Below, one piece after another: positions 24,194-34,559 of a DNA stretch of 64,000 nt. The DNA comes from Arion vulgaris. Lineage: Eukaryota > Mollusca > Gastropoda > Stylommatophora > Arionidae. The stretch lies in contig CM036753.1 of the NCBI GenBank assembly GCA_020796225.1, forward strand, positions 76,931,865 to 76,995,864, given 5' to 3'. Each line of letters starts with the position of its first letter. The stretch's first letter is position 1. The translations under genes were made by a program, and so were the position numbers. The notes below the pieces were generated by a model that worked only from the letters and a program-made list of their open reading frames with translations, had not been told where the DNA came from and made no database searches.

Positions 24194-24903
24194 CGTATAT
24201 ATATATATAGCCGTCCATCGCAAGCGATGATGACAACAATCTCAGACGTGTGCTGTTGCACCTCTCTGGTGTGTGCGGAGGTGACTGTAGAGTCAAATCC
24301 TAGAACAGAATCCCCGACCACAGGTGGGGCATACATGATCAAGGTTAGACATGTGCGTATGCTCTGTCTTTTCGCGCTGCTCGTTTTCTCTGTGACTCAA
24401 CAATACGATGATTCTCAGCTATTCGGGTTCCTCTTTGTTGTTACAGCGCCACATTTGGCGATCTTGCGCAAGGATTCCCAGCACGTGGTGTCTATATCGA
24501 AGCATTTCAGAGACACTTTAAGAGTGTCCTTAAAGCGTTTTTCTGTCCACCAGCTAAACGTCTGTCCCCTTGAAGCTCGCCATACATCAACTGTTTTGGG
24601 ATGCGTTTATCAGGCATCCGAGCAACGTGACCGACCCATCTCACTTGGGCCTTCTGCAACAGGGTGTTGACGCTTGGGATCTTTGCTCTTGTGAGGACTT
24701 CGCTGTCTGGAATTTTGTCCTGCCAGTTTATTTTTAGTATTCTGCGTAGACAGCTTGTGTAGAAATGGTTTAATTTTCTTCCGTGTCTGCTATATACTGT
24801 CCATGTCTCGCTTGCGTACAGCAGCGTGGTTATCACTATGGCCTGGTAAACTTTCAGCTTTGTGATTATGCTTATCCCTTTCCGTTCCCACACAGTGACA
24901 CAG
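24194..24903 (-). mobile_element. 5'-truncated LINE inserted in another LINE
   Basis: The minus-strand ORF reads KLKVYQAIVITTLLYASETW, then SCLRRILKINWQDKI, VRWVGHVARMPDKRIPKQLM and GGQKNALRTLLKCL. After a frame change comes the zinc-finger-like end HVCPTCGRGFCSRI with LYSHLRTH. It finishes in a (TA)n tail at 24,195-24,210. The 9-bp repeat TGACGGGAG lies on both sides (24,185-24,193 and 24,904-24,912), and the interrupted host LINE reads on in frame across it. The element is 710 bp and the host break point is the SRH codons. Confidence 0.9.
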
Positions 24904-25555
24904 TGACGGGAGTGTAGTGACAGAAGGTCAAGCATATATCTCATCTTCACAATAGGGGTATCTCTAGTGCAGCCCAGAACTATACGCATACCTTCATTCT
25001 GAACCCGTTCGAGTCGTTCACATTGTGATCTTGATATCGTAAGAATTCCGAGTCCGTAATCTACCACGGACATAACCAGTCGTCGAACAAACGGGCAAGT
25101 AGTATCTGCTCAAGGTGTGCGGCCACCATAACTTTGAGAGCCGCAAGACCACACTTGCACCGTTGAATCGTCTGTTCAATATGGTGTTTGAAAGATAGAC
25201 TACGATAAAAGGTTATTCCAAGATAGCGCAGCGTGTCTCTGCGCTCGATGGTATGTTCATCAAAAATTACACGGGGTAGGTCAGCCTTGCCGATGTGATT
25301 ATTCAACGAGCACCACAACATACACGCTTTTTCAGGATTGACCTGAGAGCGAGACTGTCTACAGTAGTCTACACCAACCCGAGATGGTACGCAATGTTTT
25401 CTGAATGTCGTCAACCATCTATCGTCTATCTCACCCAGTCCTATATATTAAGATATCATCTGCAAATGTCCATGTCCGACCCAATCCGGTTGGCTGAATT
25501 TTAGCTACATTTGCTGTGTAAATATTAAACAACACGGGAGATAGAGGAGAACCTT
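24904..25555 (-). pseudogene. Jockey-like LINE: reverse transcriptase part
   Basis: This is the upstream half of the interrupted element. On the minus strand: GSPLSPVLFNIYTANVA near 25,510-25,550, then the catalytic box WTFADDILIYRTG near 25,440. The ORF then reads DTLRYLGITFYRSLSFKHHI and GLAALKVM. A frame change near 25,065 leads into MSVVDYGLGILTISRSQCER and GMRIVLGCTRDTPI. It stops at SRH, where the other LINE inserted. It continues after the insert at 23,165-24,184. A second fragment of this family is at 58,985-60,640. Confidence 0.85.
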
Positions 25556-25559
25556 ATAT

Positions 25560-26035
25560 ATGTACAAAAGTTAAATTATTTAGGTCATGTGTGATTCCTG
25601 TACTGATCTACGGATGTGAAAGTTGGAAATCAACAAAGAAAATTGATTAGAAACTGGACAGTTTTGAGAAAATTACTAAAACGTAAAATGGAGTGATTTC
25701 GTTTCGAACAACACAGTGAGAGATAGAACACAGCAACAACCCATATCAACTATTATAAGGAAACGAAGGTGGAAATATTTAGGTCGTGTTTTTAGATCAT
25801 ACGAAAAGAGACTAAATAGACAAGTCCTTATGTGGTCATCAGTTGGGAAAAGAAAACGTGGAAGACCTAAGAGGACCCTACGAAGAACAATCCTACAAGA
25901 AAGTAAACTATTGCGATGTAAAACCATTCAAGATTTCCAACTGCTAGCAATGAACCGCATCACACGAAGCTCTAAAAACCTCTGCCCTATGTACCGCCTT
26001 TGGCACGAAAGGAACGAACTCACAAACTAACTAAC
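25560..26035 (+). pseudogene. LINE ORF2 C-terminal end
   Basis: The frames read VIPVLIYGCESWKSTKK, then RDRTQQQPISTIIRKRRWKY, RLNRQVLMWSSVGKRKRGRP and KTIQDFQLLAMNRI, stopping at 26,030. There is a stop or frame change at 25,645-25,715. It abuts the Jockey-like element at 25,555 head to head. The copy at 3,780-4,005 is the same family. Confidence 0.8.
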
Positions 26036-26264
26036 TAAACCATTCTATTACTTGTACAAGCTCTATGTTGTGCGTAAACTTTTGTTCTTAATCTGACTTA
26101 TTGTTCTACTGTCTATCAACATTGCCCGTCTATTATATGCGTCCTATTTACCATTAACGTTACCATTTACATGTGAGGTAGCTGCTTCTGTATTTTGTTC
26201 TACTGATTTCCGAATTTTGATAATCCTTATTTACAATTGTCTACTGGATCATGCGCAGACTCAG

Positions 26265-26336
26265 AGTTGTTCCTGTTAACTCTGAATCTCAGTTCAAAAT
26301 CGCAAACGATTTAACCACTACACTATGTCAGAGCCT
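26265..26336 (-). repeat. Possible tRNA-like SINE head
   Basis: On the minus strand, ATAGTGTAGTGGTTAAATC closely resembles a tRNA box A, and GAGATTCAGAGTT about 30 bases later is a weak box B. No sibling copy was found in the window, so this is a suggestion only. Confidence 0.35.
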
Positions 26337-26489
26337 ACCATCAACTTTTCATGTCAAATTTGCTTTCTTTTCTTCACTAAGAACAATGAAACAAATTGTC
26401 TCTGAAGAAAGGAATAGGAGACAAGACGTTAAGTTAAAATTTGTATTAAAGTAGAAAGAAAATATCAACACAACTGTTCTCTAGAATTG

Positions 26490-26978
26490 AAATTTAGTGT
26501 GCTACTAAACGTGTTAAACTAAGAAACAAAAGTAAGACTTCTGAGAACCTTCATATTTCCTGTGACAACATATGGATGTGAATTATGGACCATAAAACAA
26601 ACATCAAAGAACAAAATTGAAGCTTTTGAAGTGTTACAGAAAAGTTCTTAGAACATCCTGGACAGAGAAGAGAAAAACAATATCTGCATATCGAGTAGCT
26701 TTGGCTTATAAATAACATCGTGTCCTGAAAGACGGAATATTTTGGCCACGTTAAACGTTATAGTGGTTTGAAGAGAATGGTAATGGAAGGCATTGTTCCT
26801 GGAGTACGAGGCATGGGACGACCAAGACGAAGGTAACAGAAGGACATCAAAGAAACCTTGAACATGACGAGGGAAGAGGCGGGAGAGCTTGCTAAAGACA
26901 TATTTTCAGGCGGACTGTTATGAAAGCGGCATTCAGCGAGGGGCGCGCTACTACTGGACTAAACATGTTACGCGCATA
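26490..26978 (+). pseudogene. LINE ORF2 C-terminal end
   Basis: The forward frames read RTFIFPVTTYGCELWTIKQT, then YSGLKRMVMEGIVPGVRGMG, GRPRR, LNMTREEAGELAKD, and FRRTVMKAAFSEGRATTG. Frames change at least three times. A nonautonomous hAT-like element inserted immediately downstream at 26,987. Confidence 0.75.
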
Positions 26979-26986
26979 CTCAGACT

Positions 26987-27145
26987 CAGTGGCGGCTCGT
27001 CATTAAGGGCCAGTGGGGCCGGGTCCCACCAAAAATAAGGTGTAACATGTATTTATTATTTTATACATTAAAGTAACCGAAACCATGATTTTTCCGAAAA
27101 TATCTGTCTGGCCCTACCAACAAAAATGATCACGAGCCGCCACTG
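26987..27145. mobile_element. Nonautonomous hAT-like element, 159 bp
   Basis: It starts CAGTGGCGGCTCGTCATT and ends AATGATCACGAGCCGCCACTG, terminal inverted repeats of about 18-20 bp. It is flanked by a perfect 8-bp direct repeat CTCAGACT (26,979-26,986 and 27,146-27,153). An 8-bp duplication with CAG...CTG ends is characteristic of hAT transposons. It is too short to encode a transposase. Larger relatives are at 29,879 and 48,187. Confidence 0.9.
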
Positions 27146-27159
27146 CTCAGACTAGTAAT

Positions 27160-27540
27160 TAAATATATATTTTATGATCATATCAATTACTCATCAATAT
27201 TTATAATGAAATATGTGTACGTAAATGTCTGTAGTTGCCCCACCGACTTCTTGTTTTAGCTATTACTTCCAATACAAGGAAATAGTTCAGATAACACTTC
27301 TACCCTTTGTATTTAACTAGTTTGGAAAACTTGTTTGCTTATTTAGTCTCGATCACAAATTGCAAATATTTGACACCAACTGTTGTCCAGGACACGTTTG
27401 TTATATGGTAACGGACACTATTAGCAGTAATCTATTCTATTTATATCGGTTTTTGGAAAAGGGGATTGGGGAGGGGAATTGTATCAGAATGGTCTTTACA
27501 ATGACTCCCAAAAAAATGGAAATTAAGCACAATTAAACAA
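27160..27540. other. No gene seen
   Basis: AT-rich sequence without repeats or coding potential that I can support. Confidence 0.5.
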
Positions 27541-27605
27541 AAGTAGTTGTTTTTAAAATTCCCAAAACGTATCCTGTCTTGTTTACAAACCTAATTAATA
27601 ATCTG
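27541..27605 (+). repeat. Short repeat shared with 24.10-24.15 kb
   Basis: GTAGTTGTTTTTAAAATTCC, then CAAAACGTATCCTGT, then ACAAACCTAATTAATAA matches 24,104-24,152. There it interrupts the RNase H side of the Jockey-like LINE between its AYMRV and HPLH codons. It is an unclassified short mobile or dispersed repeat. Confidence 0.55.
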
Positions 27606-27980
27606 TGTACCCATAAATAGAATGTATTTATAGCTTATTTTATTTCTATCCATCGGAATTTATCAATGGAGATCATAACTGAAAGTTCGATATCAGAAGT
27701 TAGTGAAATTATTTATTGAATGTTACGATGGAAATATTTTTGGAATATGTGTGTATGGTCCTGTAATATGCCCATTCATTGACAGTAGAATTAATATTTC
27801 CTTCCGTTTTCTTGTTCATTAATTGTTAATTACTTCCTGTCATTGAGTGTATGTTGCTGTTCATTTGTGAATGTCCGTATATGAAGTGCATGCGACATTT
27901 TCAAATATGTTAAGTGTTGGTCTCTTCAACGGTAACAATTGTTTCCTTCCTCGTAGTTCCGCGTTGATGTTGCGAGTGTT
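27606..27980. other. No gene seen
   Basis: AT-rich sequence with no supportable feature. Confidence 0.5.
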
Positions 27981-27984
27981 CTCC

Positions 27985-28495
27985 GTGTCAGCGTTCAACA
28001 GGTCTGTCTGATGTGGGGCGCTCATGAGGATGATCGTATTGTCTGTTTCTGTAAGGTCTGCTTTACGGGGGCGTGTGGGGGGTGAGGTCGATGATGAGGA
28101 TGATCGTATAGTCTGTTTCTATCAGGTATGTCTGATGTTGGGTGTTGATGAGGATGCTCATATTGTCAGTTTCTGCCATGTGTCTGATGTGAGGCGCTGA
28201 TGAGGATGATCATAATGTTAGTTTCTATCATGTCTGTCTGATGCGGGGCGCTGATGAGAATGATCGTAATGTTAATTTATGTCATGTCTGTCTGATGTGG
28301 GGCGTTGATGGGATGATCGTATTGTCCGTTTCTGTCAGGTCTGTCTGATGTGGGGCGCTGATGAGGATTGTCGTATTGTTAGTTTCTGTCAAGTCTGTCT
28401 GGTGTAGGGTACTGATGAGGATGATCGCATTGTCAGTTCCTGTTAGGTCCGACTGATGTATGGCACTGACGATGATGATCATTGTGTCAGCTTGT
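27985..28495 (-). repeat. Tandem repeat, about 54 bp, 9-10 units
   Basis: The unit GTCTGTCTGATGTGGGGCGC, then TGATGAGGATGATCGTATTG, then TCAGTTTCTGTCAG recurs with variation. Because 54 is divisible by three, the minus strand shows an apparent repeat protein (HQTDLTET.NTIILIS). That is a by-product of the array. Confidence 0.85.
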
Positions 28496-28599
28496 CAAGT
28501 TTTGTTTGAAATGAATTTTATTTCAAATCTCATTTACGCAGAGACAAGCCCCCAATATTTTACTGACATCCATTTTTTTCATCTGTCTATTTTGTCTAT

Positions 28600-29215
28600 C
28601 CCTATCATAGTTTATAGAAAGAAAGAGGTATCATAGTTTATAGAAAGATAGATGTATCATAGTTTATAGAAAGATGTATCATAGTTTATAGAAAGATGTA
28701 TCATAGTTTATGAAGATGATCAAGTTATGAAGGTATCATAGTTTATAGAAAGAAATGTATCATAGTTTATAGAAAGAAAGATGTATCATAGTTTATAGAA
28801 AGATGTATCATAGTTTATAGAAAGAAAGATGTATCATAGTTTATAGAAAGAAAGATGTATCATAGTTTATAGAAAGATGTATCATAGTTTATAGAAAGAA
28901 AGATGTATCATAGTTTATAGAAAGATGTATCATAGTTTATAGAAAGAAAGATGTATCATAGTTTATAGAAAGAAAGATGTATCATAGTTTATAGAAAGAA
29001 AGATGTATCATAGTTTATAGAAAGATGTATCATAGTTTATAGAAAGATAGATGTATCATAGTTTATAGAAAGAAAGATGTATCATAGTTTATAGAAAGAT
29101 AGATGTATCATAGTTTATGAAAATTGTACATAGTTTATATATGTTTATAGAAAGAAAGATTATCTTTTATAAATAGAGTATCTAGTAAGAAAGAAAGATT
29201 ATCATAGTTTATGGA
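28600..29215 (+). repeat. Tandem repeat, 22/26 bp units
   Basis: TATCATAGTTTATAGAAAGATG (22 bp) and a form with an extra AAAG (26 bp) alternate about 24 times. Units decay at the right edge (29,115-29,215). The two unit lengths differ by one AAAG step, as expected from slippage. Confidence 0.9.
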
Positions 29216-29434
29216 TGTATCAAGGTAGAAGGTTCAATGTATCCATTTCAATATTTGCATTTCTTATGATAACAATAATTCTACTTTAGATATCTCCACA
29301 AAAGCTTATAAATTTCTAAATTTATAACTCGATCCGAACCACTTGCCACAGTAGCCATATTTTAACATTTTCAGCCTGTAGTTCTGACGTTGATGCTACA
29401 GATGACTGTTTACATTACAACAAAGTTTCAGTGA

Positions 29435-29692
29435 GTCAGAGTTTGCTGTAGTTTGATCTAATCAGAATATGTCTAGACGTCTATGTATCGTTTTGCTGTA
29501 GTTTGATCTAATCAGAATATGTCTAGAAAGTCTATGTATCGTTTTGCTGTAATTTGATCTAATCAGAATATGTATAGACGTCTATGTATCGTTTTGCTGT
29601 AGTTTGATCTAATCAGAATATGTCTAAACGTCTATGTATCGTTTTGCTGTAGTTTGATCTAATCAGAATATGTCTAGACGTCTATGTATCGT
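29435..29692 (+). repeat. Tandem repeat, about 50 bp, 5 units
   Basis: GTTTTGCTGTAGTTTGATCT, then AATCAGAATATGTCTAGACG, then TCTATGTATC is repeated five times with one or two changes per unit. Confidence 0.9.
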
Positions 29693-29709
29693 CTTTAATA
29701 ACTAGTTAA

Positions 29710-29845
29710 TTTATTTTGGCGAAACATGTAAAAACAAAGTACTGTAAATTTACAAAATACAAAAACAATAACAATACATAGCAACGTTTCGACCAAAATG
29801 CCTTTATAAAACTACAGTACTTTGTTTTTGCGTGTTTTTCCATTG
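29710..29845 (-). repeat. Dispersed repeat, inverse of 57.34-57.44 kb
   Basis: The reverse complement of GCAACGTTTCGACCAAAATG and its flanks (CATAGCAACG, GTACTGTAAATTTACAAAAT) matches 57,348-57,432, where GGTCGAAACGTTGCTATGTA, TTGTATTTTGCAAA and GTACTTTGTGATTACGCGTT appear in the same order. The element type is not recognised. Confidence 0.65.
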
Positions 29846-29878
29846 CTTCATAGCTTTACTGCAGTTTTCCCTTATATT

Positions 29879-30181
29879 CAGTGGCGGCTCGTCATTAAGG
29901 GCCAGTGGAGCCGGGCCCCACCAAAAATAATGTGTAACATGTATTAATTATTGTATAAATTATTTGTTCATTTACCCATTACTAAAATATGTAGGTACCA
30001 ACTCGTCAATTTGTCTAAAAGTACATTGTCGCACACAGATGTATATTGATGGAAAGGGCGATTAACTTCCCAGATTAGATAAATAATAGTCACTACTAAA
30101 ATATAACCTAACCCAAAACCATGATTTTTCCGAATAATTTTGTCTTGCCCCAACAACAAAAATGATCACGAACCGCCACTG
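29879..30181. mobile_element. Nonautonomous hAT-like element, 303 bp
   Basis: It has the same ends as the element at 26,987 (CAGTGGCGGCTCGTCATT and AATGATCACGAACCGCCACTG) and is longer inside. It is flanked by a perfect 8-bp direct repeat CTTATATT (29,871-29,878 and 30,182-30,189). The internal open frame on the minus strand shows no transposase motif. Confidence 0.9.
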
Positions 30182-30189
30182 CTTATATT

Positions 30190-31145
30190 GATTTATTTTG
30201 GATATCTGTTAAACTTACTTATTCTATTTTTTCTTAACAAATCTGTTCAATTATCTGAATGTTTTTTTCATCAATGTTTGTTGTGTTTAGTTTATGAACG
30301 ATATCGGTGTTAGTTAAAGATATACGGTTTTGTTTCTTTCCTAGAATAAGTTCATCTATTGCAACTTTGCATTTTAATGGCTGTCATTCAGAAATCATCC
30401 TCTGTAATTTTGCCCAGATAAGGACATCTCTTCTTTTGTTAGTTACCCTCTCCACTCTCTCGCCCTTCTATGATAATGCTTTTACTTTGATTTAAGCATT
30501 ATGAAATATAATTCTTGGTAAAATTATTTTATTTCCTGGTGGAGTCTCATCACTATAATAGTTGTCATTTTCATTGTCTCATCCGGGATTATTCAGTATA
30601 GTCATTTTATTATATCCTTAGCTTTCAGTTTTGTTATTTATTTGATCCGGGTATATTCAATAAAACATCATGTACGTCTCAACGCCATCAGTAATGTAAA
30701 TATAACACTGCACAGAAGTTCTACACACGGTTAAAACAGATAACGACGTTCAAGGTTTCTACACGAAGTGACTAACAACAACAGAAATAAAAATACCATT
30801 TGTCTATATTAAAAGTAACATTTTATTTGAGGAATTTTTTTCTTTCTCACTTGCAAAACTGAAAGTAAGGTTTTAAAATAATTACAACAAACAGAAACTA
30901 GTCAAATTTTTTAAATCAACCCCAACATTGTCATCAGAATATATGAATAGATCAGCATAGTAAAAATAATGAAGTGAAATTTACAAATAAATATGATAAG
31001 TAGTTACATATGACATACTTAATGTTGGGAAGATTGTCACGTTCCAATATTTTCTGTACTAGTAATTTAGAAATTTGATGAAAGTAGTTGTGTAAATTAT
31101 AAACAATAAGATATATCGAGCGACCTTCGTCTGTTCTTCGACTGT
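30190..31145. other. No gene seen
   Basis: AT-rich sequence. Short open frames at 30.3-30.5 and 30.95-31.16 kb have no recognisable motif or codon pattern. Confidence 0.45.
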
Positions 31146-31149
31146 ATAA

Positions 31150-31296
31150 CATACAAACCAACAATTTGTTTTTGTCGTTAGATTTAGCAAATATAAACCA
31201 ACAATTTATTTTTGTCTTTAGATTTAGCAGATATAAACGAACGATTTATTTTTATCGTTAGATTTAGCAGATATAAACGAACGATTTATTTTTGTT
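31150..31296 (-). repeat. Tandem repeat, about 45 bp, 3 units
   Basis: ATAAACCAACAATTTATTTT, then TGTCTTTAGATTTAGCAGAT returns three times with two or three substitutions. Confidence 0.8.
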
Positions 31297-31370
31297 CTTA
31301 AACTGAATATAATACAGAATCATTTCATAATCAGTGAAAACGACGAATATTGAGTCAGAGTGAACAATAT

Positions 31371-31636
31371 AAAAGTAAAGGAACCCTTTCATACCTCGTG
31401 GTATATAGGGCAATACAGTGTTAGGCCTGTATTTTTCATTGACCGTCGCACACGATGGGTGATGTGGTCAGCATCACGCCGGCCGCCTTTACTTTCCCAG
31501 AGCATATCTGGTACCCAGTTGAGGCTGGGTCGACCTGAGAGCCGTCGGTCGGGAAAATTAAACGCGCACTGCGGGAGTTGAACCCAGACTCGCCTTGAGA
31601 AGCGAGTTCACTAACCAACTACTCTACCGCGGCTCT
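31371..31636 (-). repeat. SINE C (tRNA-derived) with target duplication
   Basis: The minus strand begins AGAGCCGCGGTAGAGTAGTT (box A region), continues CTCGCTTCTCAAGGCGAG (an anticodon-arm-like hairpin) and has GGGTTCAACTCCC (T-arm and box B). After a body of about 180 bp it ends GAAAGGGTTCCTTTACTTTT. Direct repeats CAGAGTGAACAATAT (31,356-31,370) and CAGAGTGAAAAATAT (31,637-31,651) flank it, differing at one base. The head looks like a tRNA gene, but the attached body and duplication show that it is a SINE. A truncated sibling is at 42,335-42,540. Confidence 0.85.
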
Positions 31637-31849
31637 CAGAGTGAAAAATATTCAGTAACTAATTATTAGACATGAGTTATGCAAAATAGAAAATTGTTGC
31701 TAATAAAAGTAACTATTGAAGCAATATATCATTATCGTAAAGATGAGGACATTTAATGAAACGTGAGAATAATACAAGCGACTGGTCATAAGTCTTTACA
31801 CTGACCATGAAGAAGTAACAGGAGAAAGTGTATACTAGACACACCCATT

Positions 31850-32145
31850 ATTTATTTAGATATATACATTGAAAGACAACAAATGCAGTGGTTTGAACAT
31901 TTAATGAGAATGGAATACAACCAACCACTAATAACGGCATACAATAAAAAGAGATCATGTACTAGAGCCAAGGGAAGACCAAGATAAAGATGGATAGACA
32001 ATATAAAGAACACAAAAATAAACACGGATATAACACAACAAGGGCGACTCATCTAGCCCTGAAACACACATTAAAGCTCCGACCTTACGCTTTATAGCAA
32101 GAGCGGACAACCAGTGCCATCATCAATATGGGGAAAGACAATAGA
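31850..32145 (+). pseudogene. LINE ORF2 C-terminal end
   Basis: The forward frame reads IERQQMQWFEHLMRMEYNQP, then RSCTRAKGRPR and RWIDNIKN, with a stop where the sibling at 59,581-59,865 has K. The 3' sequence (TAAAGCTCCGACCTTACGCT...AAGAGCGGACAACCAGTGCC) also matches that sibling. It ends in (TA)n at 32,150. Confidence 0.8.
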
Positions 32146-32147
32146 CA

Positions 32148-32219
32148 ATATATATATATATATATTATAATTTATATCATGAAGAACTGCTTCTCCCAGT
32201 ATAATCTGGAAACTGCTTG

Positions 32220-32252
<33 letters not shown>
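32148..32252. repeat. Two (TA)n microsatellites
   Basis: TA runs at about 32,150-32,165 and 32,225-32,251 flank a short unique stretch. The first is the likely tail of the LINE fragment on its left. Confidence 0.85.
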
Positions 32253-32254
<2 letters not shown>

Positions 32255-32449
32255 AATTAGCTTTATCTTGTCTTTGAATACCTTTAATCTCACTTGCCTT
32301 ATCATTTCTCTCATACATATTGTTATATATATGTTTATATTGTTCAATTGAATACAGTTTTAATCATCTCTATTCTTTTTTTTATATCTCGATTTCACAT
32401 TTTTCCCTTCCACGTGACCACATAATTAATAGTCTATAAATTATATATC

Positions 32450-32562
32450 TGCCAGTAGATCAAGACATCAAATATCTATTTTTAAAATAGTAGATTATGT
32501 CATCAAATATCTAGAAAAACTAGTAAATCAAATCATCGAATATCTAGAAAAACTAACGATCG
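32450..32562 (+). repeat. Tandem repeat, about 34 bp, 3 units
   Basis: AGTAGATCAAGACATCAAAT, then ATCTAGAAAAACT occurs three times with variation in the first unit. Confidence 0.7.
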
Positions 32563-32714
32563 TCTATATCTCTACATTCAAGTTATCTCAAGTTTCTAAC
32601 ATAGACATCACGATTATCGTCATTATCTTCTCGCTGAAAGCTGTCATATTTTAATTAGTGAAACACTATTTCAAGTTTTAGCAGTCTTCCCTATTTCCAT
32701 ATTTTAATTGCTGT

Positions 32715-33060
32715 TTCGGTGTTTAACCGAGTGGTTACCGGAATCAAATTAGGGTTGTAAAGAATAGAACCACTGTTACCTGCCACATATATCGTAAGAG
32801 TGGACTAAGGATGTTTTGAATGGGGGCTACCTACCCCACCCCGTAAAAATCGCTAGATAGCTACAGAAACCACAACCAAGGAAATTCATAGCTCGTCACA
32901 CGAGGAAGAAGAAGGACGTAGCAAGGAATGACTCACGAAGCGACCCGATGAAATCCGAAAGGAAATCGAGCTGCCGACTCACCTTCTTTCAACCCGGAGA
33001 CATAGGAACAGCCGGAGGCGGGAGTTGGAGACGAAATGCAAGGAAATGTGAAAATAGTTG
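32715..33060 (+). repeat. SINE B-like head and core on a different body
   Basis: ACCGAGTGGTTACCGG (box A-like), GTAAAGAATAGAACCACTGT, TACCTGCCACATATATCGTA and AGAGTGGACTAA match the first 100 bases of SINE B at 63,355. After the core the sequence differs completely (GCTACCTACCCCACCCCGTA onward). This is either a chimeric SINE family or a SINE B copy truncated inside another repeat. No protein is recognised in the remainder. Confidence 0.55.
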
Positions 33061-33067
33061 AGAGATC

Positions 33068-33262
33068 TTAAAACGCGTTCGTAGCGCGTTGGACGACGGG
33101 TGACAAGCCTCCTATGAGTGAGGTTCAATTCAGCGGGCTGGCAGAAAAGCCACAGGTTATCCAGATTAACGGTGTTCGTGGCACCGAACCGAAGGGTTAC
33201 GATGTCTATAGCACCGAGCCGCAGAGCTGAAAGCTCAAGTGCTTCTGGATCGAAAAAAAGGC
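33068..33262 (+). repeat. SINE T (tRNA-derived)
   Basis: On the plus strand: CGCGTTCGTAGCGCGTTGGA (box A), GGTTCAATTCAGC (box B), then the family body with ACCGAACCGAAGGGTTACGA and the end AGTGCTTCTGGATCG plus a short A run. The siblings at 19.4 and 22.9 kb are on the other strand. An open frame runs through it by chance. Confidence 0.85.
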
Positions 33263-33394
33263 ACTGGTGGCGGACCTTTGCTCCATTAGGGGTGTCAAGA
33301 AGAAGTAATCTTTCTGTTCATTTCTTTCATCAATGTTGTAATGTACTGTCGGTTGGAATTTTTAAACAAAAATCTTTTTGGATCAGTTTATCTA

Positions 33395-33600
33395 AAGAAC
33401 TACTGTGTAGGTTACCAAGAACTACTGTGCTAGTGTTAACAAAACTACTGTGTAGGTTAACAAGAACTACTGTGTAGGTTAACAAAAACTGCTGTGTAGG
33501 TTAACAAGAACTTCTGTGTAGGTTAACAAGAACTATTGTGTAAGTTAACAAGAACTTCTGTGTAGGTCTTAAAATATGAACTACTGTGTGGTTCTGATAC
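33395..33600 (+). repeat. Tandem repeat, 22 bp, about 9 units
   Basis: AACAAGAACTACTGTGTAGGTT is repeated with point changes. Confidence 0.85.
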
Positions 33601-33788
33601 AGACAAAATGACTGCCGCACATCTGTTGAGATAACTCTCCGGAAATGTGACATATAACTTGGGATCATTACAGATATCACTCCAGGAAAGCTCTTTGGGA
33701 GCGAGAACAACCTTCAGTTAACAATTGATATCTTTGGGTATATTCAAGTTGACTTTGAAGGCGCAGTAGAAGAAGATGAGGAATCAGG

Positions 33789-34070
33789 GGATAAACAAGA
33801 ACTAAAATATGTTTTGTTATGATAAACAAGAACTAAAATATGTTTTGTTATGATAAACAAGAACTAAAATATGTTTTGTTATGATAAACAAGAACTAAAA
33901 TATGTTTTGTTATGATAAACAAGAACTAAAATATGTTTTGTTATGATAAACAAGAACTAAAATATGTTTTGTTATGATAAACAAGAACTAAAATATGTTT
34001 TGTTATGATAAACAAGAACTAAAATATGTTTTGTTATGATAAACAAGAACTAAAATATGTTTTGTTACGA
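33789..34070 (+). repeat. Tandem repeat, 31 bp, 9 near-identical units
   Basis: GATAAACAAGAACTAAAATA then TGTTTTGTTAT repeats nine times with almost no change until the last unit. The homogeneity implies recent expansion. Confidence 0.95.
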
Positions 34071-34204
34071 TGTCGATTTGACTGAATAGAACATGTCTTT
34101 CAAATGAAATTTACTCTTTCGTAATGATAACAATTGATACAACCATTTCTTTATTTCAGTGAAGAACAAGTTTGTCAGATCTGTTTCTCACACAGATCTG
34201 ATAC

Positions 34205-34545
34205 TGTACAATGCAGTCTAGCTTGTCAGTTCTTAGACTAGTATTCAGAGTTTAACTTTACCAGCTCACAGACCAGTGTTCAGACTAGCTTCTTCATCAG
34301 TTCTCAGACCAGTGTTCAGAGTCTAGTTTCATCAGTTCTCAGACCAGTGTTCAGAGTCTAGTTTCATCAGTTCTCAGACCAGTGTTCAGAGTCTAGTTTC
34401 ATCAGTTCTCAGACCAGTGTTCAGAGTCTAGTTTCATCAGTTCTCAGACCAGTGTTCAGAGACTAGTTTCATAAGTCCTCAGACCAGTGTTCAGAGGTTA
34501 GTTTCATCAGTTCTCAGACCAGTGTTCAGAGTCTAACTTTACCAT
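34205..34545 (+). repeat. Tandem repeat, about 35 bp, about 9 units
   Basis: AGTCTAGTTTCATCAGTTCT then CAGACCAGTGTTCAG is repeated. The outer units at both edges are degenerate and the central five are nearly identical. Confidence 0.9.
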
Positions 34546-34559
34546 TCTCGTGTCAATGT

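Noticed and set aside
28282..28482. 18-residue repeat protein on the minus strand
   Set aside because: A 54-bp minisatellite is divisible by three and gives an open repeat by chance. There is no start context or neighbouring exon.
30307..30495. Possible LINE fragment or exon
   Set aside because: Neither strand gives a motif that I can name with confidence.
31560..31636. Stand-alone tRNA gene
   Set aside because: The tRNA-like head is followed by a 180-bp body shared with 42.3 kb and is flanked by a target duplication, so it is a SINE.
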